Positions 17,031-25,539 of a stretch of DNA of 64,000 nt are shown here, piece after piece. Made by a program: the position numbers and the translations under genes. The notes under the pieces were generated by a model. That model ran no database searches. It worked only from the letters and a program-made list of their open reading frames with translations, and had not been told where the DNA came from. This DNA is from JAJEAD01 sp964420925 (GTDB lineage Bacteria; Pseudomonadota; Gammaproteobacteria; HK1): NCBI GenBank assembly GCA_964420925.1, contig CAYQVB010000086.1, positions 1-64,000 of the forward strand. Direction: 5' to 3'. Positions within the stretch are counted from its first letter, which is position 1. Each line of letters begins with the position of its first letter.

Positions 17031-18614
17031 GTGAACATCGCCCATCACCTGGTGCGGGTGGCGCGGGCTCGAGGTGGAGTCCCCGCAGTCGCGTTCGGGG
17101 ACGAAGTGGTCCTGGACTACGCAGGACTCGCGGCGCGGGCGTCGCGGCTCGCCGGGGCGCTCGTTGCGCGCTTCCGGCTCGGTCCGGGCGAGCGCGTCGC
17201 GCTGGTGCTCGCCAACTGCCCGGAGTACCTGGAAGTCCTCTACGCCTGCTGGCACGCCGGTCTCGTCGCGGTGCCGGTCAACGCGAAGCTGCACGCGGAC
17301 GAGCTCGCCTTCATCCTGTCGGACAGTGGAGCGCGCGCATGTTTCTTCTCCGAGGGGCTCTCCGGGCGCCTGGAGACGGCAGGGCGCGGGGCGAACCCGC
17401 CGGAGTTTGTCGAAGTTGCCAGCCCCGAGTACCGCCGCCTGCTCGCGGGTGACGAGATTCCTCTCACGGCGCGGGCGCCCGAGGAGCCGGCCTGGCTCTT
17501 CTACACCAGCGGCACCACCGGCCGGCCCAAGGGCGCGGTGCTGAGCCATCGCAACCTGCTCTCCATGTGCTTCTGCTACTTCGCGGACGTCGACCCGGGC
17601 GCGCCCTGGCGCTGCCTGCTGCACGCGGCGCCCATGAGCCACGGCTCCGGGCTCTACGGCCTCGCCCACATCATGCAGGGGTCGCTGCACGTCATTCCCC
17701 GGAGTCGCGGGTTCGAGCCCGACGAGATGTTCGCCCTCATCGGGCGCTGGCCGGGGCTCACCTTCTTCGCCGCGCCCACCATGGTGAAGCGACTGCTCGC
17801 CGGCGACGCGGGCGCCGACACATCCAACCTCAAGCTCATCGTCTACGGCGGCGGGCCGATGTACGTCGAGGACACACTGGCCGCGCTCGAACGCTTCGGC
17901 CCGAAGCTCTCCCAGCTCTACGGACAGGGGGAGTCGCCGATGACGATCACCGCACTGCCGGCCGCGGTCCACGCGGAGCGAGAGCACCCGCGCTGGCTTG
18001 CACGGCTCGCCTCGGTCGGCACCCCCCAGAGCGTGGTCGAGGTGCGGGTCGCGGGCGAGCACGACGAGCCGCTCGCCGCCGGCGAGACGGGAGAGATCCT
18101 GGTGCGGGGAGATTCCGTGATGTCCGGGTACTGGAACAACGCGGCCGCAAGCGCGGAGACGCTTCGGGGCGGCTGGCTCCACACCGGCGACATCGGGGTC
18201 TTCGACGAGGACGGCTTCCTCACCCTCAAGGACCGCTCCAAGGACGTGATCATCTCCGGCGGCGCCAACATCTATCCCCGCGAGGTCGAGGAGGTGCTGG
18301 TGGGCCATCCCTCCGTGGCCGAAGTGTCGGTCGTCGGCCGGCCGGACCGCGAGTGGGGAGAGCGGGTCGTCGCCTACGTCGTGCCGGCGGCCGGCGCGAC
18401 GCTCGACGAGGCGGCGCTCGACCGCTTCTGCATCGAGCGTCTCGCGCGCTTCAAGCGGCCGCGGATCTACCGGAGCATCGAGGCCCTGCCCAAGAACAAC
18501 TACGGAAAGGTGATGAAGCGGACGCTGCGGGAGCGGGAGGCGGAGAGACGGTTCCGATCTACGGATGTACGTCGCGACCTGACGTCACCGAAGCCGAGGT
18601 CATCATTTCCATGA
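17031..18614 (+). CDS. AMP-dependent acyl-CoA synthetase / ligase
   Basis: The 527-residue enzyme activates a carboxylic acid to its CoA thioester through an acyl-adenylate. Motifs in order: P-loop-like FYTSGTTGRPKGAVLSH, SQLYGQGESPMTI, GWLHTGDIGVFDEDGFL, KDRSKDVIISGGANIYPREV and the catalytic lysine in LPKNNYGKVMKR. The GTG at 17031 follows a G-rich ribosome site; the frame stays open to 16992. The last 20 residues are atypical and low in similarity. Substrate is unknown; the nearby UGSC pair does not point to one. Confidence 0.9.
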   Translation: MNIAHHLVRVARARGGVPAVAFGDEVVLDYAGLAARASRLAGALVARFRLGPGERVALVLANCPEYLEVLYACWHAGLVAVPVNAKLHADELAFILSDSGARACFFSEGLSGRLETAGRGANPPEFVEVASPEYRRLLAGDEIPLTARAPEEPAWLFYTSGTTGRPKGAVLSHRNLLSMCFCYFADVDPGAPWRCLLHAAPMSHGSGLYGLAHIMQGSLHVIPRSRGFEPDEMFALIGRWPGLTFFAAPTMVKRLLAGDAGADTSNLKLIVYGGGPMYVEDTLAALERFGPKLSQLYGQGESPMTITALPAAVHAEREHPRWLARLASVGTPQSVVEVRVAGEHDEPLAAGETGEILVRGDSVMSGYWNNAAASAETLRGGWLHTGDIGVFDEDGFLTLKDRSKDVIISGGANIYPREVEEVLVGHPSVAEVSVVGRPDREWGERVVAYVVPAAGATLDEAALDRFCIERLARFKRPRIYRSIEALPKNNYGKVMKRTLREREAERRFRSTDVRRDLTSPKPRSSFP

Positions 18615-18711
18615 AAACGCGAAAGCAATTTGAACGTGCGCACGCGGGCGGCATAATGCACCGAGCAACGGTCTCGCCCGAGAAACGGAGGAGAGGAGGA
18701 TCACCAGCCCC

Positions 18712-20058
18712 ATGCTTTCCGATGGCCTGATCCTCGTCGCCAAGCGCGAGTGTCCGACCTGCACGATGGTGGAGCCGGTCATGCGGCAGCTCGCGGACGG
18801 CGCACACCGCTTCACCGTGTATAGCCAGGACGACCCCGGATTCCCCGGCGGAGTGGCGGGCGTGGTCGACGACCGGGAGCTCGAGCACTCCTACCGGCTC
18901 GGCATCGAGACGGTGCCGACCCTGCTCTGCGTGCAGGGAGGGCGCGAAGTCGGGCGCGCGATCGGGTGGCACCGCGGGGAGTGGGAAGACTTGAGCGGCA
19001 GTCCCGAACTCGGGGCCGGCCTTCCGGAGTCCCGGCCGGGGTGCGGGTCGCGAAGCGTCGAGCCCGGGGTGCCGGAACGGCTCGCGCTGCGCTACGGCGG
19101 GGTGCGCTTCGACTCCCGCACGGTGGAGGTCGCAGGCGCCGAGGATCCGATCGAAGCCTGCTACGACCGCGGCTGGAGCGACGGACTGCCGGTGGTGCCG
19201 CCGACCCGGCTCCGGGTCCTGCGCATGCTGCAGGGCACCACGCGGAGCGCGGGTGAGGTGCTGGGCGAGGTGCCGCCCGCGCTCGCTCCCTGCACGGTCG
19301 AGAAGGCGGCGGTGAACGCGGTCATGGCCGGCTGTCGGCCCGAGTACTTCCCGGTCGTGCTCGCCGCGATCGAGGCCGCGCTCGATCCCGCCTTCGCGCT
19401 GCACGGTGTGCTCGCGACCACCGATTTCGCCTCGCCCATCGTCGTGGTGAGCGGGGCGATGGCGCGACGCATCGGCATGAACTCCGGCGTCAACGTGCTC
19501 GGTCAGGGTCATCGCGCGAACGCCACCATCGGCCGGGCGGTCCAACTCATCGTGCGCAACGTCGGGGGCGGCCGGCCCGGCGGGGTCGACCGCTCCACCC
19601 TCGGACATCCCGGCAAGTACACGTACTGCCTCGCGGAGGACGAGTCGGACGAGGGCTGGGAGCCTCTGCGCGTGGACCGCGGCTTCGCGCGCGACGCGTC
19701 CACCGTCACCCTGTTCGCGGGCGGAGGCGTGCACGGGATCTGGGACGAGGTGGCGCGGACGCCGGAGGCCCTCGTCGCCAACACCGGGGAGTGGCTCGCG
19801 CGCGTCGGGTTCAAGGGCTTGCCGGGACACGCACTCGTGCTGATCACGCCCGAGCACTGCCGCATCTACCGCGAGGGGGGCTGGAGCCGCTCGCGCATCA
19901 AGTCCGCGCTCGTCGAGGCGAGTGGGGGCAGAACTCTCATCGAAGGACTGCTGCTGGTGCGGGCCGGTGGCCCTGCCGGACTGTTGAGTGCCGTGATTTC
20001 AGGCTGGTCAGTCGGGGAACGCGGCAGCAATCCAATCACCAGGGAGATTGGCACATGA
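18712..20058 (+). CDS. thioredoxin-like domain fused to a UGSC-associated C-terminal domain
   Basis: The 448-residue protein opens with a thioredoxin-like fold: LILVAKRECPTC places a CxxC at residues 14-17, and a cis-proline-like IETVPTLLCVQGG follows near residue 65. The remaining 330 residues (from YDRGWSDGLPVVPPT through VEKAAVNAVMAGCRPEYFPV, SGVNVLGQGHRANATIGRA and TLFAGGGVHGIWD) are a conserved domain of unknown chemistry that I link to UGSC proteins by context. Its stop overlaps the ATG of the UGSC gene (ATGA), so the two are translationally coupled. GGAGGAGAGGAGGA precedes the start. Likely a redox partner of the selenoprotein. Confidence 0.75.
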   Translation: MLSDGLILVAKRECPTCTMVEPVMRQLADGAHRFTVYSQDDPGFPGGVAGVVDDRELEHSYRLGIETVPTLLCVQGGREVGRAIGWHRGEWEDLSGSPELGAGLPESRPGCGSRSVEPGVPERLALRYGGVRFDSRTVEVAGAEDPIEACYDRGWSDGLPVVPPTRLRVLRMLQGTTRSAGEVLGEVPPALAPCTVEKAAVNAVMAGCRPEYFPVVLAAIEAALDPAFALHGVLATTDFASPIVVVSGAMARRIGMNSGVNVLGQGHRANATIGRAVQLIVRNVGGGRPGGVDRSTLGHPGKYTYCLAEDESDEGWEPLRVDRGFARDASTVTLFAGGGVHGIWDEVARTPEALVANTGEWLARVGFKGLPGHALVLITPEHCRIYREGGWSRSRIKSALVEASGGRTLIEGLLLVRAGGPAGLLSAVISGWSVGERGSNPITREIGT

Positions 20059-20588
20059 GTGAAAGCGAATTGATGCTGGATCCGACCTCGGAGCAGACGC
20101 CTCCGGGCCGGGAACCCGCCGTCCTGCCGGCGACGCTCGACGGGTTGACGGTGGGACTGCTCGACATCACCAAGGCGAAGGGGGACTTGTTCCTCGACCA
20201 GCTCGGCCTGCGTCTCGGCGAGCGCGGGATCGCGGTGCGGCACTATGCGAAGCTCACCTCCGCGAAGCCCGCGGCGCCGGAAGTGGGTCAGACCATTGCC
20301 GAGGAGTGCGACGTCGTCGTCGAAGCACTTGCCGATTGAGGGTCCTGCACGTCGTGCAGTTTGCATGACATGCTGGACCTCGACCGCCGCGGAGTGCCGG
20401 GGGCGATGATCGCCACCACCGCGTTCGAGGGCGCCTACCGGGCGCAGGCGGACATTCTCGGATTCTCACCGCACGTGGTGTACGTGCCGCATCCGATCCA
20501 GAACCGCACCGAGGCCGAAGTGCGCGCCATCGCCGACGACGCGGTGGAGCGGATCATCGCGGCGATCACCGGCTCAATGATCGCGTAG
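20055..20588 (+). CDS. UGSC family selenoprotein; in-frame TGA (20337-20339) read as selenocysteine
   Basis: Read through one TGA, this frame gives 177 residues to a TAG at 20588. The TGA is directly followed by codons for Gly-Ser-Cys-Thr-Ser-Cys, which reproduces the Sec-Gly-Ser-Cys motif that names the UGSC family. Sequence on both sides fits the family: LDGLTVGLLDITKAKGDLFL and EECDVVVEALAD before it, then LHDMLDLDRRGVPGAM, FEGAYRAQADILGF and VVYVPHPIQNRTEAEVRAIA after it. A SECIS-like hairpin starts right after the TGA. Automated calling would stop at 20339 and miss 83 residues. Sec machinery genes (selA, selB, selC, selD) are not in the window. A pseudogene is the alternative, but no other defect is present. 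Confidence 0.87.
20340..20380 (+). promoter_or_regulatory. putative bacterial SECIS element
   Basis: Immediately 3' of the TGA the message can fold into one imperfect hairpin: 20341-20345 with 20375-20379 (GGUCC/GGACC), a U-U mismatch, 20347-20349 with 20371-20373, a C-A mismatch, then six pairs 20351-20356 with 20364-20369, closed by the 7-nt loop CAGUUUG at 20357-20363. The apical loop begins 17 nt after the UGA, within the spacing known for bacterial SECIS elements. A shorter competing hairpin, CUGCAC/GUGCAG at 20345-20359, is also possible. Pairing was done by hand. Confidence 0.6.
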
Positions 20589-20607
20589 CAGCGAGACTTC
20601 CCATCAC

Positions 20608-20685
20608 GCGCCCGTAGCTCAGCCGGATCAGAGTACCAGGCTTCGAACCTGGTGGTCGGGGGTTCGAGTCCCTCCGGGCGCGCCA
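20608..20685 (+). tRNA. tRNA-Arg (anticodon TCG)
   Basis: A full cloverleaf can be drawn: acceptor GCGCCCG pairs with CGGGCGC, the anticodon stem CCAGG/CCTGG encloses loop CTTCGAA (anticodon TCG), the T arm carries GGTTCGAGTCC, and the gene encodes its own CCA end. It starts 19 nt after the UGSC gene. Confidence 0.95.
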
Positions 20686-20798
20686 TATCGAGTGTCGTTG
20701 CACATGTCTTGATGACAGCTTTCGACATTCTCATCTCTGCTTCACGCCAGACGGCTTCTTCCCATTCCCTCCTGGCGATAACGGACCCTTCACGACCC

Positions 20799-21818
20799 AT
20801 GCGCCAGTCACGGCTGATTCGCTGGATTCGAGAGACGGCCGGAGTCCTGCTGCTCGTGGTCCTCGCCATGCCCGCCGCGGCGACCGCGCAGGATCAGCAG
20901 TTGCTGCTCGGGTCGACGCGGTGGTCGCCGTTCACCGACGAGCACGGCTCGCCGCGCTTCGCCCTCGATCTGGTCGAGGAGGCTCTCAATCGCATCGGGA
21001 TCAGCGCCGGTACGATCATCGTGGAAGAGGGCACGCTGACCCCCGCGCTGGAGAGCGGCAAGTTCGACGGAAGCGCTGCTCTGTGGAAGAACCCGGAGCG
21101 TGAACGCACGCTGCTCTTCTCACAGCCGTATCTCGAGAACCGGCTGATCCTCGTCGGGCGCCGGGGCAGCGACGTGTCTGCGACCTCGCTGGACGACCTT
21201 GCGGGCGAGAGGATCGCGCTCGTCACCGGATACGCGTATGGCGAAGCGGTCCGGGTTGCGGTGGGTCTGATCGTCGTTGCTTCGCACGACGGAGATGACA
21301 GCGTCGCGAAGCTCCTCCACGGTGAGGCGGACTACACGCTGATGGACGACCTCGTCATCCAGTTCCTTCTCCGCGATCATGCAGAGGCAGCTCGAGCGCG
21401 ATTGGCGTTCGGCTCGGCGCCGCTGATCACACGCTCCCTTCACCTCGCGGTGCAGCGCTCGCTGCCGGACGCCGAGAGGATCATCTCACGCTTCAACGCC
21501 GAGCTGGGCGATATGGTCGCCGATCGCAGCTACCACCGCCTGCTGCAGCTCGACTGGATTCGAGCGGACGTCGACGGTGACGGTCGCAGGGAGTTCGTGC
21601 CTCACGACGATCAAATCGGCCCGCTTCAGCCGAAGCATGCCTACGAGCTCTTCACGACGGCCAGTCCGAACCTGGATTTCAACGCGCCGTCGCGCTTCTA
21701 TTTCGACGGCGACATCTACGAGGGCTGGTCCTCAGTGCCCGACCAGTACAAGGCCCTCCCGGACATCATGCATCCCGAGCCGAGACGCACGACCAGGCTC
21801 TTCACCATCACGTTTTAA
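20799..21818 (+). CDS. periplasmic solute-binding protein, family 3-like
   Basis: The 339-residue protein has a signal peptide (basic start, then AGVLLLVVLAMPAAATAQ with likely cleavage after TAQ). The mature part resembles amino-acid-type SBP_bac_3 receptors: STRWSPFTDEHGSPRFALDL, GKFDGSAALWKNPERERTLL, FSQPYLENRLILVGRRG and ERIALVTGYAYGEAV. The C-terminal 70 residues (WIRADVDGDGRREFVPHDDQ and a tail with FDGDIYEGW) are outside the usual domain and include a DxDGDGRxE stretch resembling a calcium loop. No permease genes adjoin it. The frame is open further upstream through the tRNA, so ATG 20799 was chosen at the signal peptide. Confidence 0.8.
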   Translation: MRQSRLIRWIRETAGVLLLVVLAMPAAATAQDQQLLLGSTRWSPFTDEHGSPRFALDLVEEALNRIGISAGTIIVEEGTLTPALESGKFDGSAALWKNPERERTLLFSQPYLENRLILVGRRGSDVSATSLDDLAGERIALVTGYAYGEAVRVAVGLIVVASHDGDDSVAKLLHGEADYTLMDDLVIQFLLRDHAEAARARLAFGSAPLITRSLHLAVQRSLPDAERIISRFNAELGDMVADRSYHRLLQLDWIRADVDGDGRREFVPHDDQIGPLQPKHAYELFTTASPNLDFNAPSRFYFDGDIYEGWSSVPDQYKALPDIMHPEPRRTTRLFTITF

Positions 21819-21858
21819 CGGGAGCGAGCCCGCGACGGCTCATGTCGCGCGCTCCCGT
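21818..21858. terminator. bidirectional terminator-like hairpin between convergent genes
   Basis: ACGGGAGCG at 21818-21826 pairs with CGCTCCCGT at 21850-21858, and an inner CGCGAC/GTCGCG stem adds six pairs. It lies at the convergent ends of the solute-binding and desaturase genes and overlaps the last codons of the desaturase. Confidence 0.5.
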
Positions 21859-22844
21859 ACGGCATCCGCCGGTATCGCCGTCATGCGGAGACGGTGGGCG
21901 GGCGCCACCTCGCTGACTCCCTCGACCGGTTCGGGGCCGCGGGCGAGTGCCGCGATGAAGCGGCGCTGGAACTCGACGTAGCCGACCGTGGACGGGGAGT
22001 ATCCGAGACGGCGCTCGAGCTCCGCATGCAGCTCGGGCAGGCGATGGAAAGGCACCGCCGGGAAGGTGTGATGGGCGGTGTGGTACTGCATGTTCCAGCC
22101 CATCCACCGCAGCAGCGGCCAGGTGGCGATGGTGCGGGTGTTGTGCACGGTGTCCGGCTCGTGGGTGATGCCGGTATGCTCGGTGATGTTCTGCACCTGG
22201 TGCAGCACCTTCGTCGAGAGCATCGGCGCGAGCCACAGGATGAGCGCCGCCCAGGACTCGAGCGCCACTGAAAGGGCCGCGACGAGCACGTATCCTGCGA
22301 TGTGCCAGCGGGCTTCGAGCGTGATGTGGCGGCGCTGCGCCGCGCTGAAGTAGTCGCCCGACACCCTGCCCCGCGCGTGGCGCCAGAGCTGCACCAGCAG
22401 GTACCACCAGTAGCTCACTCCGGAGAGGTATAGGAGATAGACCGGCATTGTGAACGGCTCCCGGCGCATCAGCTCCGGATCGCGCTTCCAGTCCTGGGTG
22501 TGGCGATGGTGCTCGAAGTGGTACCAGCGCTCGTGGCTGCGCGGGTAGAGGAGCACGAATCCGGTGATCCGGTTGACGAGGTCGTTCGCCCATCGGGTCT
22601 CGAACGCGGTGTAGTGATTGCACTCGTGCTGGGCGGCGAACAGGAAGTTGACGAGCATCCCGTGGACGATGAACCAGGGCGCCGCCCACCACGAGCCCCA
22701 GGTGATCCACAGCCCGGTGCCGGTCACCGCGATTGCGCCGAAGTGACTCAGCGTCTGGATCGCGCCCTTCCAGTCGGAGCGCCGGGTGAGCTCGCGCAAC
22801 GTCTCCGGGGCGATCAGGTTTCGGCGGCCGATGAAGTCGTCCAT
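21840..22844 (-). CDS. membrane fatty acid desaturase family protein
   Basis: This 334-residue integral membrane protein has the three histidine boxes of di-iron desaturases: HECNH, HFEHHRH and HTAHH. Four or so hydrophobic spans surround them (for example TLSHFGAIAVTGTGLWITWG and LVAALSVALESWAALILWLA). The family includes acyl-lipid desaturases, hydroxylases and carotenoid ketolases, so the substrate is not settled. A second member sits at 41650 with the same box layout. The C-terminal tail includes RGPEPVEG, a string often produced by dispersed repeats translated in proteobacterial genomes, so the true end may have been extended by a repeat. Confidence 0.85.
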   Translation of the reverse strand: MDDFIGRRNLIAPETLRELTRRSDWKGAIQTLSHFGAIAVTGTGLWITWGSWWAAPWFIVHGMLVNFLFAAQHECNHYTAFETRWANDLVNRITGFVLLYPRSHERWYHFEHHRHTQDWKRDPELMRREPFTMPVYLLYLSGVSYWWYLLVQLWRHARGRVSGDYFSAAQRRHITLEARWHIAGYVLVAALSVALESWAALILWLAPMLSTKVLHQVQNITEHTGITHEPDTVHNTRTIATWPLLRWMGWNMQYHTAHHTFPAVPFHRLPELHAELERRLGYSPSTVGYVEFQRRFIAALARGPEPVEGVSEVAPAHRLRMTAIPADAVRERAT

Positions 22845-23107
22845 CCCTACACTCTAAGGCGTTGCGCTGTGCCGACAAAGGGAAACGGACCGACTCCGGT
22901 GTCCGGCACGGTGGTGCCGGTGAGCCCGGTCACGATTCTGCGCGGAGGCGCGCCCGGCTGAGTCCCGAGTTTCCGCTTCACCCACAGTCCGGGAAGACCA
23001 AGACATGCCGGTGGGCTTCGCCACGTTCGACTTCGGTAGGACAGGCGGGCGCTACGTCGCCGCTCGCCGGAGTCCGGCCCGGCTTCGTGACACCTCCCCG
23101 CGCCCAC

Positions 23108-24175
23108 TCAGATCGGCACGACGTGCTCGGGCGCGATCGTGAGCCTCAAGCTCTGCCCCGGGACGATGTCGGCATCTGCCGGCGAGAGGTTCTGCCGGGC
23201 CACGACGATCTCGGTGCCGTCGCCGGTGCGGCAGTTGTAGTAGGTGACTGCGCCGAGGTAGTCGATGCTCTCGACCTTCACCTCGAGGGCGTTCGCCGCC
23301 TTGCCGTCGAGCGCAAAGTCGATCTTCTCGGGCCGGACGATGGCGTACACCCGGTCGCCGCGTTCGAGCGGGCGTGTCGTCTGCGCCGCAATTCGCAGTC
23401 CCCTCTCGGTCGCGAGCCGGGCCAGTCCGTCGGCGCTTTCGGTCACTTCGCAGGCAAAGCGGTTGGTGCGCCCCACGAAGTCGGCGACGAAGTAGCTCTC
23501 CGGGTGTTCGTAGATCTCGCGCGGCGATCCGATCTGCACGATCTCGCCGTCGGACATCACCGCGATGCGGTCCGAGAGGATGAGCGCCTCTTCCTGGTCG
23601 TGGGTCACGAAGATGGTGGTGATTCCCAGCCGTTGCTGGAGCTGCCGCAGGTCTCGCTGCATCCGTTCGCGCAGCTTGCGGTCGAGCGCCGACAGAGGTT
23701 CGTCGAGGAGCAGGATCTCGGGCTCGTAGACGAGCGCGCGGGCGAGCGCCACCCGTTGCTGCTGGCCGCCCGAGAGCTCGCGCGGCAGGCGCCGGGAGAG
23801 ATCGCTGAGCTCGATCAGCTCCAGTGCGTGTTCGACCTTTTCCCGCTGCACGTCCCTGGCGACGCCCCGGCTCGCCAGCCCGAAGGCGACGTTCTCCGCC
23901 ACGCTCATGTGGGGCCAGAGGCTGTAGCTCTGAAACACCATTCCGAGGTTCCGCTTGTGGGTCGGCACGTGGCTCACGTCGTCCCCGCCGATGGTGACCC
24001 GCCCCCCATCCGGCGCGATGAAGCCGGCCACGATCCGCAACAGGGTGGTCTTGCCGCAGCCGCTCGGGCCGAGCAGCGAGATCAGCTCGCCCTTGCGCAC
24101 CTGCAGGGTGAGGGATCGCAGGGCCTGCACCGCGCCGAAATGCTTGCGGACCTCCGTCGCTTCCAGGGCATACAT
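23108..24175 (-). CDS. ABC transporter ATP-binding protein (polyamine / iron type, PotA-like)
   Basis: The 355-residue ATPase has Walker A LLGPSGCGKTTLL, Q-loop region, signature ELSGGQQQRVALARAL, Walker B EILLLDEPLSALD and a C-terminal TOBE-like regulatory domain (RPEKIDFALDGK, then TYYNCRTGDGTEIVVARQN). This long form is usual for spermidine/putrescine and 2-aminoethylphosphonate importers. It diverges from the receptor gene at 24479, which is followed by two permeases, so all four parts of one importer are present. Confidence 0.92.
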   Translation of the reverse strand: MYALEATEVRKHFGAVQALRSLTLQVRKGELISLLGPSGCGKTTLLRIVAGFIAPDGGRVTIGGDDVSHVPTHKRNLGMVFQSYSLWPHMSVAENVAFGLASRGVARDVQREKVEHALELIELSDLSRRLPRELSGGQQQRVALARALVYEPEILLLDEPLSALDRKLRERMQRDLRQLQQRLGITTIFVTHDQEEALILSDRIAVMSDGEIVQIGSPREIYEHPESYFVADFVGRTNRFACEVTESADGLARLATERGLRIAAQTTRPLERGDRVYAIVRPEKIDFALDGKAANALEVKVESIDYLGAVTYYNCRTGDGTEIVVARQNLSPADADIVPGQSLRLTIAPEHVVPI

Positions 24176-24478
24176 GGCCGGCTCGTCGTGCGTCTCGGTC
24201 GGTGTCAGGCAATCACGGCAGGAAGCCGATCACTCCTCGCTATCCACCCTTGGCTCGCCGTGCCCGGCAGGAGTCGGGCAGGCACGCTCGGCAGCAGCGC
24301 GGCAAGGTCCGGATGGGCTTTGAATTCGCGATCGGGCCGGGCCATCATAGCGCGGCCGTTCCGGGGGAGAGCGGGGTGGCGAGTGATATCGAGCCCCCCG
24401 GGTGGGAAGATACGGCCGCCGGGAACGGCTGCGGGTGGGCACCCTGGCCCACGCTCAACGTCCATGGGGAGAAGGCCA
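24176..24478. other. divergent control region of the polyamine-type importer
   Basis: This 303-nt stretch separates the ATPase gene (minus) from the receptor gene (plus). No gene is supported. It should hold both promoters, but no clear -35/-10 pair or operator could be picked out by eye. Confidence 0.4.
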
Positions 24479-25522
24479 ATGACCATGTTTCGCTACTTGA
24501 ATCTCCTGGGGCTCGCCGCCGTGCTTGGCCTGGCCCTGTCCGTGAACGCGCGAGCCGCCGAGGAGCTGATCGTCGGCTCCTGGGGTGGGGTCTGGGACGA
24601 TACGGTCCGGGACAACATCGTCAAGCCCCTCGTCGAGGAGACCGGCGCCGAGGTCTCGATCCTCTCCGGGAACAGCTCGGAGCAGTTCGCGCGACTGCTC
24701 GCAAGCCCTGACGCGCCGCCCGTCGACGTGCTGTTCCTGGATCTCGACATCGCGGTGTCGGGCTTTGCCCAGGACATGTTCGAGGTGCTCGATGCCGAGA
24801 AGGTCCCGAACCTCGCCAACGCCTACCCCGCGAGCATCTACGGGGGCGGCCAGGCGGTGGCCCAGAGCTTCGGCGCCATCACCATCGTCTATGACAGCAA
24901 CAAGATCGAAGTCGATAGCTGGCAGCCCTTCTTCGACGAGGCCAACACCGGCAACTACTCCCTTTCGCCGGCGGACGGCTGGGGCTTCTACGTGCTCGCC
25001 GCTCTGGCGCGCACCACGTCCGGCGACGAGAACGACCTGGAGGCGGGCTGGAACGCGCTGGCGCAGGTCGCCCCGGGCGCGGCCACGGCCATCGGCGACT
25101 ACGCGCTGCGGCAAATGTTCGAACGCGAGGAGGTCGCGTTCGCCCCCATGTACGGCGGCGAGGCCTACGTGATGTACACCAGCGGGCTTTCGAGCATCCG
25201 GGCGGCGAAGCCGAAGGAGGGCATGATCGCGGTCCCGAACATGCTGGTGATTCCGCGCAACGCGAGCAATCCGGAGCTCGCGCGGCGTTTCGTTCACTAC
25301 GCGCTGTCGCCCGAGTCGCAGCTCGCGTTCACCAACGCCTACGGGGCGGCGCCTTCGGTCAAGGGAGTCGATGTGCCCGAGGAGATCATCCCCTGGATGC
25401 CCTACGGCGACGAGGAGTTCGCGGCGTTGATCCGCCCTGACTGGGCGAGCATGAACGTGCAGCGTGACGCCATGATCGACCGCTGGAACCGCGAGATCGT
25501 GCCCCTCATCGGCACGAGGTAG
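24479..25522 (+). CDS. ABC transporter periplasmic binding protein, spermidine/putrescine type (PotD-like)
   Basis: The 347-residue protein has a cleavable signal (LNLLGLAAVLGLALSVNARA, cleavage near ARAAEE) and a SBP_bac_8/PotD core: ELIVGSWGGVWDDTVRDNIV, VDVLFLDLDIAVSGFAQ, YGGGQAVAQSFGAITIVYDS and LVIPRNASNPELARRFVHYA. The ligand may be a polyamine, thiamine-like compound or other small cation. ATG 24479 follows GGGGAGAAGG; an in-frame ATG 15 nt earlier also exists. The much longer open frame upstream is noncoding overlap with the antisense ATPase. Confidence 0.9.
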   Translation: MTMFRYLNLLGLAAVLGLALSVNARAAEELIVGSWGGVWDDTVRDNIVKPLVEETGAEVSILSGNSSEQFARLLASPDAPPVDVLFLDLDIAVSGFAQDMFEVLDAEKVPNLANAYPASIYGGGQAVAQSFGAITIVYDSNKIEVDSWQPFFDEANTGNYSLSPADGWGFYVLAALARTTSGDENDLEAGWNALAQVAPGAATAIGDYALRQMFEREEVAFAPMYGGEAYVMYTSGLSSIRAAKPKEGMIAVPNMLVIPRNASNPELARRFVHYALSPESQLAFTNAYGAAPSVKGVDVPEEIIPWMPYGDEEFAALIRPDWASMNVQRDAMIDRWNREIVPLIGTR

Positions 25523-25539
25523 ACCGACCCGGCGAACCC

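Noticed and set aside
15594..18308. A single 904-residue open frame on the minus strand
   Set aside because: Only the part up to about 16361 is cofC. The rest runs antisense to the acyl-CoA ligase and across the PPOX gene in another frame, a GC-rich open-frame artefact.
20361..20588. A separate 75-residue gene starting at TTG 20361
   Set aside because: It lacks a ribosome site and is in frame with the UGSC gene across the TGA, so it is the C-terminal part of the selenoprotein.
22862..25522. An 886-residue open frame on the plus strand
   Set aside because: The first 540 residues lie antisense to the ABC ATPase gene. Only the part from 24479 has a signal peptide and receptor similarity.
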